From: Rutpela maculata
Lineage: Eukaryota > Arthropoda > Insecta > Coleoptera > Cerambycidae
Reading direction: 5' to 3'
NCBI GenBank assembly: GCA_936432065.2
Contig: OW386290.2
Span: 130,618,677 to 130,682,676 of the forward strand
Length of the DNA stretch: 64,000 nucleotides
The notes under the pieces are model-generated. The model did not search any database and was not told where the DNA came from. It was given only the letters and a program-made list of their open reading frames with translations. Position numbers and translations under genes: made by a program. Positions 47,544 through 57,829 of the stretch are shown here, piece by piece; the stretch's first letter is position 1, and every line of letters starts with the position of its first letter.

Positions 47544-49205
47544 TTATTTAATAGATTGTTTATGGTAATTAATAACTAGATGCTGCGTTGACACTTTAGT
47601 CTCTCGAAATAGATCTCTAACATGTGCATCTTCAATTTCTATTGCTTCCTTCAATCGTCTTTCTGCAAACCGCATCATTTTTTTCAAAATTTTCCTATGA
47701 TGTAAAAGGCATCTATCAAAATGTCTTTTCCTCAATCTGAAAACTTGCGTAGCTTCTATGGCAACTATAGTGGCTGATCTTACTTGATCCTTTATGACCA
47801 AGGAGATTTCCCCAAAATAAGCACCTTCCTCCAAATGGCATATTTCTTTTCCTGATTTTGTATAAACAGCAACTGTTCCAGTGGACAGAAAGTACATTAC
47901 ATCTCCAGTATCTCCACACTTAATGATCGTATCATGGGGTAAATATATCTCGGGTACTAAATATTCCACCAGTTTGCTAACTTCTTCGGGACTCAAATCC
48001 GAGAAAAGAGAGATACTTGCTATTAATGATTTACAGGCGTGCATATTCAAATCATTTTTGAGAGTACTAGACAATAAAGCAGCAAATCCCTTCTCTTGGA
48101 AAAACCTGTTCTGGTATTTGTAACGGTAATATTGAGATATTCTGCTTCTTAAATTTAAAGGCAACTGATTACGTTTCATATATTCCTCAAGTTCGTTCAT
48201 TATTTCCAAAAGTTTTATATCTACCGATCTAGCGTTTAAGATAGAGAGTGTCAAAATTATCCATATATAAGCTACCAAGACTTTCCCAACAATGTACGTG
48301 ATAATTGATAGCAAATAATCTTCAGTCATTTGCTTTTTGAAGATCTGTAAATTGATGCCTAGAATACACGCTGAACTTCTAAAAAAGGCAATAGCGTATT
48401 GCCTACTAAGAGGTGCCTCACGTACTTCTTTTAAATTATTCCAACTGTTATCATTTTTAGTTTCAAAGAAATAATAGTTCATTATTCTGGGAACTATGAA
48501 CTGCAAACACGCCATCCAGTGGAAAATTATTACTGATACGACTAGTGAGCACAATAAAAATAGTACTCCTTGGGAAGCAAATCGAAAATAGAGGCCTGAT
48601 CTTCTTATACAGACGATTAGAGTAGGAAGCCTTACAATTTTGAATAGTTGAAGAATTGCCAGTATACCTAATACCGACAATCTTGGGTAAGTTAGTGAAT
48701 AATAGAATGCACTCTTTGGAACAGAAGATAGTATGTCACAAATAAAGTATGGACTAAAAACATATTTTTTGGCAATATTGACTCGGTTCAGTTCTACAGC
48801 TGCTTGTGTCTCAATGGGAAATCCAGTAAAAAAGTTTATAATTATATCTATAAAAGTTAAACAATCTGTAAAAATGCAATATTCTTTAAGATAAGGCAAT
48901 GAGGCATAAATTCTGCCATAAAAAAATCCAGATTCCATGGGCTTCGTTATCAGGACGGACAGATACAAATAAATCAAATATATCTCATACCATTCTCTGA
49001 ACTTACTGTAAGGATGAATCACAAAACAACTTAGACTCAGCTGCCTCGTCTGTTCTTCTTGAACTGATTTTTCACTTTTGAAAAAATGGAACGGATTTTC
49101 CATAGATATTAAAATATTCTTCTGAAGCTTTCTTTTCAAGTTCTCAAACCACTTAGAAGAACCATTCAATTCATCTTGCCGTACAATTTCACAAGCATGT
49201 GTCAT
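47544..49205 (-). CDS. HCN/CNG-like cation channel subunit, intronless, atypical filter
   Basis: A single open frame of 553 residues, about the size of an HCN core. The start ATG 49,205 has A at -3. HPYSKFREWYE (64-74) matches the HCN segment entering S1. S2 lies at about 110-130, S3 at 148-170, S4 at 182-208 with few Arg/Lys (KIVRLP, RRS), S5 at 211-238, the pore loop at 266-290 and S6 at 298-325. The filter region reads CILGIN where HCN channels have CIGYG, so GYG is lost. The C-linker (330-400) and cyclic-nucleotide-binding domain (400-500) are intact, with FGEISLV and RSAT forming the phosphate-binding cassette. It should act as a membrane channel subunit gated or tuned by cyclic nucleotide. 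Lack of introns and TE surroundings suggest a retroposed or lineage-specific paralogue. A non-conducting or partner-dependent subunit is possible. No stop or frameshift is present, which argues for selection. Confidence 0.85.
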   Translation of the reverse strand: MTHACEIVRQDELNGSSKWFENLKRKLQKNILISMENPFHFFKSEKSVQEEQTRQLSLSCFVIHPYSKFREWYEIYLIYLYLSVLITKPMESGFFYGRIYASLPYLKEYCIFTDCLTFIDIIINFFTGFPIETQAAVELNRVNIAKKYVFSPYFICDILSSVPKSAFYYSLTYPRLSVLGILAILQLFKIVRLPTLIVCIRRSGLYFRFASQGVLFLLCSLVVSVIIFHWMACLQFIVPRIMNYYFFETKNDNSWNNLKEVREAPLSRQYAIAFFRSSACILGINLQIFKKQMTEDYLLSIITYIVGKVLVAYIWIILTLSILNARSVDIKLLEIMNELEEYMKRNQLPLNLRSRISQYYRYKYQNRFFQEKGFAALLSSTLKNDLNMHACKSLIASISLFSDLSPEEVSKLVEYLVPEIYLPHDTIIKCGDTGDVMYFLSTGTVAVYTKSGKEICHLEEGAYFGEISLVIKDQVRSATIVAIEATQVFRLRKRHFDRCLLHHRKILKKMMRFAERRLKEAIEIEDAHVRDLFRETKVSTQHLVINYHKQSIK

Positions 49206-50195
49206 TTTGGCAATTATCCCGATGTATTACTTTGTTGCTAAGGTTGCGTAAGTCAGTAGTTGGATCCGTCGAAATCGTTTGGCGGGACGACAACTGAACT
49301 TTCTGACGTGTACTAACACTTCAATAAAGTAAAATAAAATTTGGACCAAACCCGGAACAAAGTAACAAGCTAATTTCTTCGGGATTGTATTCTATGGCTA
49401 TCCAGGAGTCTCTGACTGAAAATCCCGAAAAATCCGCCGTGCAGAAATAAAGAAAAATGCTCCGCCATGTTGAAATTAGGCACCTTTTTCCTTTAATAGC
49501 CCACACGGATGACACGTTAGGAAAAAAAGTAAACAGGCAAAATTTTGAGAGAAACAGCCAAGCTTCAATATGGTACAAATCTATTAAATATTAACAAAGT
49601 TATAATTGTCAAAATGGTAGATTCTTTTCAAAAAAGGACATTTTTTTGTATTTTAAAATAGTAAGAATGTAACAATAGTCAACAAAAACTTTTGTTGGTT
49701 ATACTAATAAAACATGGTTTATTTAAATATGAAATAAACCGTATACCGGTTAGTTTATTTGACGATATTTCGTTTCGAAAAACAACAAAATCATGTCTTT
49801 ATTTTTTCCTAATTAGATAAAAAACTTACACCAAGTCCAACATTGCCTGAATGTGCTAAACAATTTGTAATAGACGGGGGGTTTCTCCTTATTAGAAAAA
49901 TTGTATGGCAACGACCGGCTCAGTGTAAAGATATTGTTCATCAGTGTGTTTCATTTGTTCGTTATCATTATCGTTTAAACTGTATTATTATTTTCGATGG
50001 CTATTCTAATGAAAGCACTTCCGTTAAATTTACAGAATATGGAAGAAGAGCTAAAAATGCATTTCAGAAAGAAATGAATATTGACCCACAAAATAGTAGT
50101 AGAGATATCTCAAAACGAATTTTTAGCATTAGCGTCAAATAAAGATCAGTTAATTACACTTCTAACATCAAACAATCAATAGTATATTGCATACC

Positions 50196-50295
50196 GAGGT
50201 GGAAAGTATTTCATTGTTGTTGAGAGATGAGATAGTTGACCGAGACGCGAGGTCAACTAATTCTCGAGACAGCAATGAAACTTTCCATCAAGGTT
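50196..50295. repeat. ~100-bp palindrome in locus 5
   Basis: GGAAAGTATTTCATTGTTG pairs with CAGCAATGAAACTTTCC around the tip GTTGACCGAGACGCGAGGTCAAC. It lies between the FLALASNKD block and the presumed intron acceptor. Confidence 0.65.
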
Positions 50296-50613
50296 TGTAT
50301 ACTATTTTATTCACAATCATCTCCCTTAAAAAACAAAAGCCAAAAAAATTGTTTACTAAATTTTTAAATAGCATTTTATGTTTATTTTTTTCAGGTTGGC
50401 AAATGTGCTGATGCAGATGCTGATTATTTAATTGTAAAAGCTGCTATTGATTGTTCAGCTGATTTGTGTAACCCCGTTATAGTTGTTGGTCAAGATAAAG
50501 ACTTAATAACGTTACTTACTGAGCATTGCAAAACAAAAAATGTATACATGATGAAACCCGGTGATTGAGGTAAATCTGATAAAATAACGAATATCTGCAA
50601 GTTACGTTCAGAA

Positions 50614-51379
50614 CCAGGGTGTATTAAATAGGTGGTGCGACGAAAACCCTCACAGTGGCTTCATAAGTGCTTACTTTGTACGTAATAGATGGCAGGACCA
50701 ATAAATTCTCTCATTACTTACGCACAGATAGATAATTTTGCAGGTTCTGTGCATACGTGCATACAGTGTTGCATACATTCCCGGCCTTTTGTTTTTGTTT
50801 AGTGAAACAAGAGTCCAGTGACATCTAACATTAAGTAGCTAAATTAAAACATTGAAAGAATATATGCAACACTACATGCAGCATTGCACGTGTCGCCACA
50901 GCTAACCTCAAAAATATATATTTCTTAAGATTTACAAGTAGTACGCAGCTATTATTAAAATTTCTACCTGGTTCCTGTACTTTCAACCAAAATCAAGTTC
51001 AACGCAATGTGTATGAAGTTTTAAATAGTTTGTCACAATAAAATAAGACACTTTTTGCAGGTTAGGAATCTAACCTATAATTAGCAGTCTATTTTTATTA
51101 ATCAACAATACTGAAAAATTATTTGCGTGAATTTTTAAATATTTGCTTGGAGCCAGTATGGTTCCAAGCTGAAAATGCCAATTCAAACATTAAAAATGAG
51201 AATAAACGAAAAAACCTTAAAATTTGAGGTTATGTTAGTTATACGATGCACATGCCCCGGTAATTGTAGGACCTTATTGCTCGCGCCATCTACTAAAGTA
51301 AATAGTAACCATGCACTTATGAAGCCATTATTATAATAGGAAAGTGCCGTACGTCGGACCACCTATTTAATACACCCTG
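50614..51379. mobile_element. hAT-type MITE, 766 bp, 8-bp target duplication
   Basis: TTCAGAAC occurs at 50,606-50,613 and 51,380-51,387. The ends are CAGGGTGTATTAAATAGG and its exact inverse; TIR similarity continues through GTGG(T)...CGACG and TGGCTTCATAAGTGC. An 8-bp duplication is diagnostic of hAT-like transposition. No transposase is encoded. Disregarding the element and one duplication copy leaves the host frame continuous (KLRSE followed by LSENV). Confidence 0.85.
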
Positions 51380-51839
51380 TTCAGAACTAAGTGAAAATGT
51401 AATACAAAATACTCTATTTGCACATGCCATATTCGGATGTATTCTATAAAAATGGCAAAAAACACTATTTTCAGTTTTAGAAAATAATACTGAACTAAGT
51501 AACAGCCTATTAATTTTCAAAAGTTTTGCTGAAGCAAATCAGCTTGCAGTAACTGGGGAAGAATTTATTTTAAGATGGTATGGCAGTAAAAAAACTAATA
51601 GTTTAAATAATTACAGGTTCGTTAGGAATAATCAGATTTTTGCTAGGCAAAGTATTTTCCAGCACTTCGATCTAACAGTTCTTCCGCCAACATCCGATGC
51701 CACTAAATATCACACTTATAGAGTGTATTGGCAAATTCAAGTCTGGTTAGGCGACAATCTTAATCCAGAGAACTGGGGTTGGCAAACAGCGGTTATCTAG
51801 AACCAATAAAAACAGTACAAAAGTGTGCCCCTGATTTCA

Positions 51840-53250
51840 TTTTAAATATTTTATTCTGTGGTTGCAAGAAAAAACAATCTTGCAAACAATCTTGAAAAGT
51901 AAAAAATATAACCCTGAGAATGAGGCTAGTTTTTAGTTAAAGCTCGTATTTAAGAGTTTTTCATGCTTATTTAATTTAATCATGCTTTTTAAAAAGTTTA
52001 TAATTTATTTTTTCACTATTTATGAGTTCTGTTATTGTGTTTGTTATTACGTTCTTTTGTCTCTAGAATGGATTTTATTTTACGAATACAATACTGAAGA
52101 AATCAGTTTGTTACAAATTTGTTCTGGGTTAACTTTTAATTTTATTGTAAAATTAAATCTTTTAATTTTACTGTACTCTGACTGAAAATTCCAAAAAATT
52201 CGCCGTTTTAGTAATTATAGTAATAATCAACACGTGTGGTTTACTTGCGAGTACTTAATTGAAATGGTATTCTTAACGAGCCTTCGCTTGTTTAAATGTA
52301 TATATTAGAAAAAGTGCGTGTGGAACATCTGAAATCACTGTAATTTTATTATAAATTACAGAAAGTTGCAATGTCATTATCGGGGCTCGGGAATTTAATC
52401 TGGGCGCCAGAGACGCCTCTCATATAAAAATAATATTATATTGCAAACACCTACTGAAACATTCAGAAAAACGACGATATGGTGAAATATTCATCATTGC
52501 CAGCTACAATGTATGTTTGGTAATTAATTTAACCTAATGGTTCTTACAAAAACATGTAATACAAATTTAGCAAATAAAAAAACAATTTTGTAACAAACGT
52601 ATACTTTCCTGTTCTGTTTAATATGTGTGGCGTGTTTATTATGTTTATTTTCATAATAATTAAATATAAAAACCCACTAAGCTGCTGGAGCCATAAAACA
52701 TTTTTTTCCAAGTAAAATAAACCATTGTTATATAATATTATATCATACATAATAAACAAAGTTAAGGATTAATGGCATAAAACCGCATCATAAATGTACA
52801 CAGCGTGATAAAATAAATTTTATTTCATTTTAAAATGCTAATACGTAACCTACTTTTATCGGAAATCTACTACATTTGTGAAACGTACTGACAATTACCT
52901 AAAAACGTAGTTGATCTTTTTGCAATTGCAATGTTGAAGGCATTCGATCCTGACCGACTGTCAACATTAGATTCCAGTGTACAGAGGTACTTTTATAAGT
53001 TTCTTACTAATGAGATTTTATTATCTCCTTTAATTGGGAGACGCCGCCAAAATTGAGAAACATTGCTGTGACAAAATCCCTTTTACTATACCTACACTGT
53101 GGCAATTCTGCGCATTTACATCAAGATTTAATAAAGGGAAAGGGCAGACCATCTGAAATCGCAGTTTCGCAATCTGTGGTACAAATCTAGCCATATGCAT
53201 GTATGTATCTACAAACCTCGCGTGAAATGATACAGAGTCGACGGTGTACA
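51840..53250. other. No recognisable gene
   Basis: AT-rich sequence. 52,080-52,150 resembles the inverse of 49,321-49,400 (GAATACAAT...GAAGAAAT.AG..TTGTTAC), while 52,173-52,205 (CTCTGACTGAAAATTCC) is a direct match of 49,410-49,445. No coding sequence was recognised. Confidence 0.4.
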
Positions 53251-53253
53251 AAA

Positions 53254-53454
53254 ATGTCTCGCGCTTCTCAGACTGCAGTATACTTGTGGATTCGCGATTT
53301 TCCAGAACTGCAATTTGATGGAACAGATCTTTATTTCAGTAATTGCAACAAAACAATTTATTGGACATTTAAAACAAATTTTAATAGACATATTTTCTCA
53401 CAAAACCATATGAGTGCTAGTGGCTCTACTGATAGTGACAGTGAGTATTTATAA
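53254..53454 (+). pseudogene. CGGBP1/hAT-like zinc-finger exon fragment
   Basis: A 66-codon frame from ATG 53,254 reads TAVYLWIRDFPELQFDGTD, then LYFSNCNKTI and FNRHIFSQNH, ending in an acidic Ser/Asp tail. The arrangement FDGxxLYCxxC...H...H is that of the short BED-like N-terminal finger found in CGGBP1-like proteins and hAT-derived genes. The first Cys is Phe here (LYFSNC), so the zinc site is probably broken. No downstream dimerisation or transposase part was found. Possibly a truncated exon or retroposed fragment. Confidence 0.5.
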
Positions 53455-53902
53455 TGTACTGACTACATTAACTTTGGACATTACGGAATTCCCTAAAAAA
53501 AAGTACAAGGGAATATACAGTGTGACCCACTTAAGATCGCAACACCCCTGTATACCCGTTAATTGATGCTTAATTAACTTTAAATTTTGGTGGTAAGAAA
53601 AGATCGATAAGGTGATTCTTTGAACTTGGTAATATGTGATATATGTCAGTAGCGTGCGATTTTAAGGGGGTTTCAAAAACCGATTTTTCAAAAAAAAGTA
53701 TTAGGGATTTTTTTAGAAAAAAAATACTAAGATATTCTTAATCGGCACCTTTAGAAACCTCTTTGTACAAGATTACATCGTAGTGGGTACAAAGGTATTT
53801 GAGATAGTGGCTGTCAAAAATACAATTTTTTCAACCAAAACTAATTTTTATTTGTAAAACGGATTCCCAAATCAAAAAAATGTATTCTTCATTTTTTGTT
53901 CA

Positions 53903-55972
53903 ATTCAATTCAATTCAAAAAGTATTTATTCACAGTTGTTTACAAATATGCGCCAGAGTCGGATCCCGGTTCAGAGCCGACCGCACAACCACGCCGCGCA
54001 GCGTCGTGGTAAATGTGCAGTCAGATGGAGCGGGTTCGACTCGGGCTTGAACTACAATTAGTGGAAGGGTTAGGGCTCCTGTCTAGGAACAAAAAAAGAC
54101 TTAAACCTAACAATTTGAATATTTATAACTAAAGGAAGTTTAAAAACACTTATAACTAATTAAAGCTAAATTAAAAAACTGTAGTTAGGGGCGCGCGCAC
54201 AAACACACGCGCACTGTTTTTAAAGGTTTGGTTGGTGATACGGGAAAAACTCAATGAAAAAACCCGTTTGAACAAGTCACAATCTTCATCCGATGGTCTG
54301 CCTGCCTTCGGAAAGGTAGGGTGAAGGGGAAATTATGATTTAAAAGGTTTGGGTTTGCGAGAAATTATTGGTCGAAAGGGGATTTGGAAGAAGAACAAAA
54401 AGGGACAAAAGAACAAAAATTGACAAAAATAACAAAAACGAGATTAATAAAGGGAGTAGAAAAGGGGTTTTAGAGTAAAAGGTGGTGAAAATAAAAGGTG
54501 GTGAAAGGGAAATTGTGGTGTAGGAAAGATTTGGCTAGGGAGGTTGCCGAAAGATAGGCAACGCCTGGTATGGTAAGGGGTGTTTTATATTGAAAAGTAT
54601 GGCATTATGCTGTCTGATTCGTGTAATGTTTCGGGTTAGCGGACTGTCGCCCAATTTGAATTGGTAGAATTTTTGCGATGTATTTTGGACGAAGTCCGCT
54701 AGTGGGGTTATGTCGTGGCAACGTGCATAGAGATCTCTGAGGGAGGTGTATCTATCAGAGGCTGAAATGAGGCGCATAAATTTGTGTTCTAGTACTTTTA
54801 ATTTTCGCATTGTCGAGGCCGGGATGCTGCACCACACCGGCGCCGCGTATGTGATAGCCGGCCTGATCACCATCGTATACAACAACTTTTTATTGGTCCT
54901 GTTGAGTCCGCTACCCCGCGCCAGGAGCGGATACAGACTCCTGGACATGGAGTAGACCTTTCGTATCGTCTCGTTTACGTGTGTATTAAACGTCAGTCTT
55001 CTGTCCAAGTTCACCCCCAGATACTTCACGCACCGCTTTATTGGAATTTGGTGGCCCCCTATCGAAAGTGGTGTAATAATACGATTTTCGGTGAAGCGGC
55101 GCGTGAAGATAATTGATTCCGACTTCTCGGCGTTGATCCGAATCTTCCACTTGTCGTAATACGCCGTGGCACGAGCCATGTGCGCCTTCAGCAGCATGTT
55201 TGCTGCTTGTGCATTGTATGAATGCGCGTACATGGCCGTGTCGTCGGCGTACTTGGCAAGGTTCGTATTCGGGAACTCCGGGAAGTCGGAGACGTACAAG
55301 TTGTATAACTTTGGCGACAGGCACGACCCCTGGGGGACGCCCGCGCGAATGTCCCGTCGAGTTGAGAGTTTGTTATTCACCCTGACCTGCAGCGATCTGT
55401 CTGTCAGGAAAGAGTGAATTAGTTTGGTGATATGCGTAGGAAAGTTAAGCGTGTTTAGTTTGTAGAGTAAGCCCGGGATCCATACTGTATCGAAGGCTTT
55501 CTCAATATCGAGCAGCACCATCACTGTGCTTTTTCCGCGGTTGCACTGTACTTTGACGTCATTCACGATCCTGACGACCTGGCGTACAGTTCCCCTGCCT
55601 TTCCTGAAACCGAACTGACATTCGTCGTCGATGTGGAGTTCATCCTGGGCAGCGTCTAGTCTGACCAGGATGACCTTCTCCATCAACTTGGAAATCGCCG
55701 ACAGCAACGAGATCGGTCGATAACTGCCGGCGAGTTTGGCGTCTTTGTTCGGTTTCAGGATCGGTACGACCACGGCACACTTCCACTGACTGGGCCAATG
55801 TTGTAGCCGCAGGATCGCGTTGACAATGTACGTCAATTGTACAATGCCTTTCCGCGGAAGATATTTGAGTAGCCTGTATTCGATACAGTCTGCTCCCGGG
55901 GCTTTGTCGTTGGGTAGGGTCCGGACAATGCCTGTAACCTCCGAGGGTTTGGCCATGACTTTTAGAAATTCA
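53903..55972 (-). mobile_element. 5'-truncated jockey-like LINE, 15-bp target duplication
   Basis: TTCATTTTTTGTTCA occurs exactly at 53,888-53,902 and 55,973-55,987. The minus strand runs from a truncated 5' end through the RT ORF to a stop at 54,535, then a ~630-base 3' UTR and a (TTGAA)n-type tail (AATTCAATTCAATT on the plus strand at 53,902). Its 3' UTR matches the fragment at 21,083-21,357. It sits in the arm of the Tc1-like palindrome. Confidence 0.9.
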
Positions 55973-55998
55973 TTCATTTTTTGTTCAGAATAATGCAT
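54535..55998 (-). CDS. Jockey-like reverse transcriptase (intact RT, truncated protein)
   Basis: 487 open codons. NDKAPGADCIEYRLLK (30-45), YRPISLLSAISKLMEK (93-108), CQFGFRKGRGT (127-137), VLLDIEKAFD (161-170, catalytic Asp), GVPQGSCLSPKLYN (220-233) and YADDT (250-254, catalytic pair) form a complete RT palm. The C-terminal PAITYAAPVWC region is typical of jockey. The endonuclease domain is missing. The first eight or nine residues (MHYSEQKMN) are translated from the host palindrome, not the LINE, so the apparent start codon was supplied by the insertion site. No stop or frameshift occurs, implying a recent insertion. Confidence 0.85.
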   Translation of the reverse strand: MHYSEQKMNEFLKVMAKPSEVTGIVRTLPNDKAPGADCIEYRLLKYLPRKGIVQLTYIVNAILRLQHWPSQWKCAVVVPILKPNKDAKLAGSYRPISLLSAISKLMEKVILVRLDAAQDELHIDDECQFGFRKGRGTVRQVVRIVNDVKVQCNRGKSTVMVLLDIEKAFDTVWIPGLLYKLNTLNFPTHITKLIHSFLTDRSLQVRVNNKLSTRRDIRAGVPQGSCLSPKLYNLYVSDFPEFPNTNLAKYADDTAMYAHSYNAQAANMLLKAHMARATAYYDKWKIRINAEKSESIIFTRRFTENRIITPLSIGGHQIPIKRCVKYLGVNLDRRLTFNTHVNETIRKVYSMSRSLYPLLARGSGLNRTNKKLLYTMVIRPAITYAAPVWCSIPASTMRKLKVLEHKFMRLISASDRYTSLRDLYARCHDITPLADFVQNTSQKFYQFKLGDSPLTRNITRIRQHNAILFNIKHPLPYQALPIFRQPP

Positions 55999-56537
55999 TG
56001 TACTAGACTGAATTGATTTTATAACAAAATAAGAAAAAAAAGGGTATACAGAGGTGTTGCGATCTTAAGTGGGTAGTGGGTCACACTGTATACTTTTTTT
56101 TCTTATTTTGTTATAAAATCAACTCAGTCGAGTACAATGCATTATTCTGAACAAAAAATGAAGAATAGATTTTTTTGATTTGGGAATCCGTTTTACAAAT
56201 AAAAATTAGTTTTGGTTGAAAAAATTGTATTTTTGACAGCCACTATCTCAAACACCTTTGTACCCACTACGATGCAATCTTGTACAAAGGGGTTTCTAAA
56301 GGTGCTGATTAAGAATACCTTAGTATTTTTTTTCTAAAAAAATCCCCAATACTTTTTTTTGAAAAATCGGCTTTTGAAACCCCCTTAAAATCGCACGCTA
56401 CTGACATATATCACATATTACCAAGTTCAAAGAATCACCTTATCGATCTTTTCTTACCACCAAAATTTGAAGTTAATCAAGCATCAATTAACGGGTATAC
56501 AGGGGTGTTGCGATCTTAAGTGGGTCACACTGTATAT

Positions 56538-56699
56538 CTACTTAGGGCGAGTTGTACCAACTAGGTTCAAACCAAGTTCAGCTTGATCTGAGATCAAAAT
56601 CCATGGTTACAATTGTTGTAACAATAGTAACCTTGGCTTTTGATCTTGAATCAAGCTGAACTTTGTTTGAACTTAGTTGGTACAACTCGCCCTTAGTAG
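56538..56699. repeat. Near-perfect 162-bp palindrome
   Basis: CTACTTAGGGCGAGTTGTACC pairs with GGTACAACTCGCCCTTAGTAG; inner arms AAGTTCAGCTTGATCTGAGATC and GATCTTGAATCAAGCTGAACTT; centre near GGTTACAATTGTTGTAACAA. It directly abuts the Tc1-like element. Confidence 0.85.
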
Positions 56700-57829
56700 A
56701 CGGGTGTAATTTTCTTATATAAAATCCTCAACAACGAAATCAACTGTCCCTCTATTACCTTACATATTAAATACCCAATTCCTAGATTGTCCGCTAGAAC
56801 AAGTAACATACTTATCATACCTACACCTCGATCTAACATCTTTAGCTCATCTCCGTTGCATCAAATCTGTTTAAACTACAATAACATAGAGTAGTCCAGG
56901 GTCCAAGCACTCCAAAATCAAAATGACCTGTTTCGACATGACGTACAAATGTTGACATAAGTAATGAAGAGAGCATTACCTGAGGCACTAGAAAACACTT
57001 GTCGGATTATTTGTTGCTCTTGCGCAACTTCAGAAATCGCAGAAAAGATGGCGGATTGAGAATTACAAAAATTATGTTTTACAATGGTTATTCTCCGTTA
57101 AAAAAAAAACTATAAAACCTACCGATCTGATATTTGGTATGTATTCTTAAAAGATATACCCGATTCCAACTAAGCTATTCTTATTTTTTTTTGGAAAAGA
57201 GTAATTAAAATCAAAATATTAATATTTACGTACTAAAAATTTCGATATGTCGACAAATATGTTAAATCTATGAAATTTTTAGATACAATTACGTACCAAA
57301 TATAATCCATATATTGATAAAGTTTTTTAAAAAAAGATCCTGTCGATAACGTGTATAGTTTTTTATTTACGATTTTTTTATGAGGCGCGTAATTATGCAG
57401 CATTAAAATAAAAATAGTCTACACGATAGATCGGTACAGTGCAACACTGAAGAGTACTGTACTGTTCAATTTAATTGCAAACTTACTTTATGTTAATAAT
57501 ACAGCAAACCGAATAAAAGCAGTAGTCGGGTGTTGCCGATTGCGGCCACTCATTGAAAAAATAATACAACAAATATTGACCATAATAATCGATACAAAGT
57601 GAATTGTGTGTTCGAGCAAAATGTTAATCAAATAGGTATTCGGAATCAGCCATGTCCGAGTACAACTTCTACTCGCTTTTATATTGTTTAACAAATAAAA
57701 CATTAGTGAGAAATATTATTTTGGGTGTTTAGCAGATTTAATAGAAAGCAGAAAGAAATAAGATATATTTTAAATAAAACATTAGTGCTGTATATTATAT
57801 AATTTTTGCATATATACATTTCAGTCAGA
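56700..57829. other. No recognisable gene
   Basis: Low-complexity AT-rich sequence with no convincing ORF or terminal repeats. Confidence 0.4.

Larger units (their letters stand above)
49807..51830 (+). pseudogene. XPG/FEN-like family gene, locus 5
   Basis: The only copy with the N-terminal half. 49,843 onward: CAKQFVIDGGFLL (first PIN strand with Asp), then CIIIFDGYSNEST and YGRRAKNAF, resembling VFDG...RR of FEN/XPG nucleases. A frameshift near 50,085 leads to EISQNEFLALASNKDQLI. An intron-like segment with donor AAG|GTTTGT at about 50,295 ends in TTTTTTTCAG near 50,394. Then come CADADADYLIV, VIVVGQDKDLITLL, MMKPGD, a stop, and KITNICKLRSE. The hAT-type MITE at 50,614-51,379 follows; after it, SELSENVIQNTLFAHAIFGC, with DTTSA deleted after GC. 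The end carries VLPPTSDATK, YRVYWQIQVWL and NPENWGWQ. No clear CXC motif follows. Inverted and direct matches at 49,321-49,445 and 52,080-52,205 bracket it. Dead. Confidence 0.7.
53518..56532. mobile_element. Tc1/mariner-type palindromic element hosting a LINE
   Basis: Ends CAGTGTGACCCACTTAAGATC and its inverse, flanked by TA. Without the LINE it is ~930 bp and palindromic: GATCGATAAGGTGATTC and AAAACGGATTCCCAAATC each recur inverted at the right. The centre (56,041-56,093) holds a further copy of the element's own terminus (GTTGCGATCTTAAGTGGGT) between a smaller inverted pair around GAATAATGCATTGTAC. No transposase. Confidence 0.85.
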
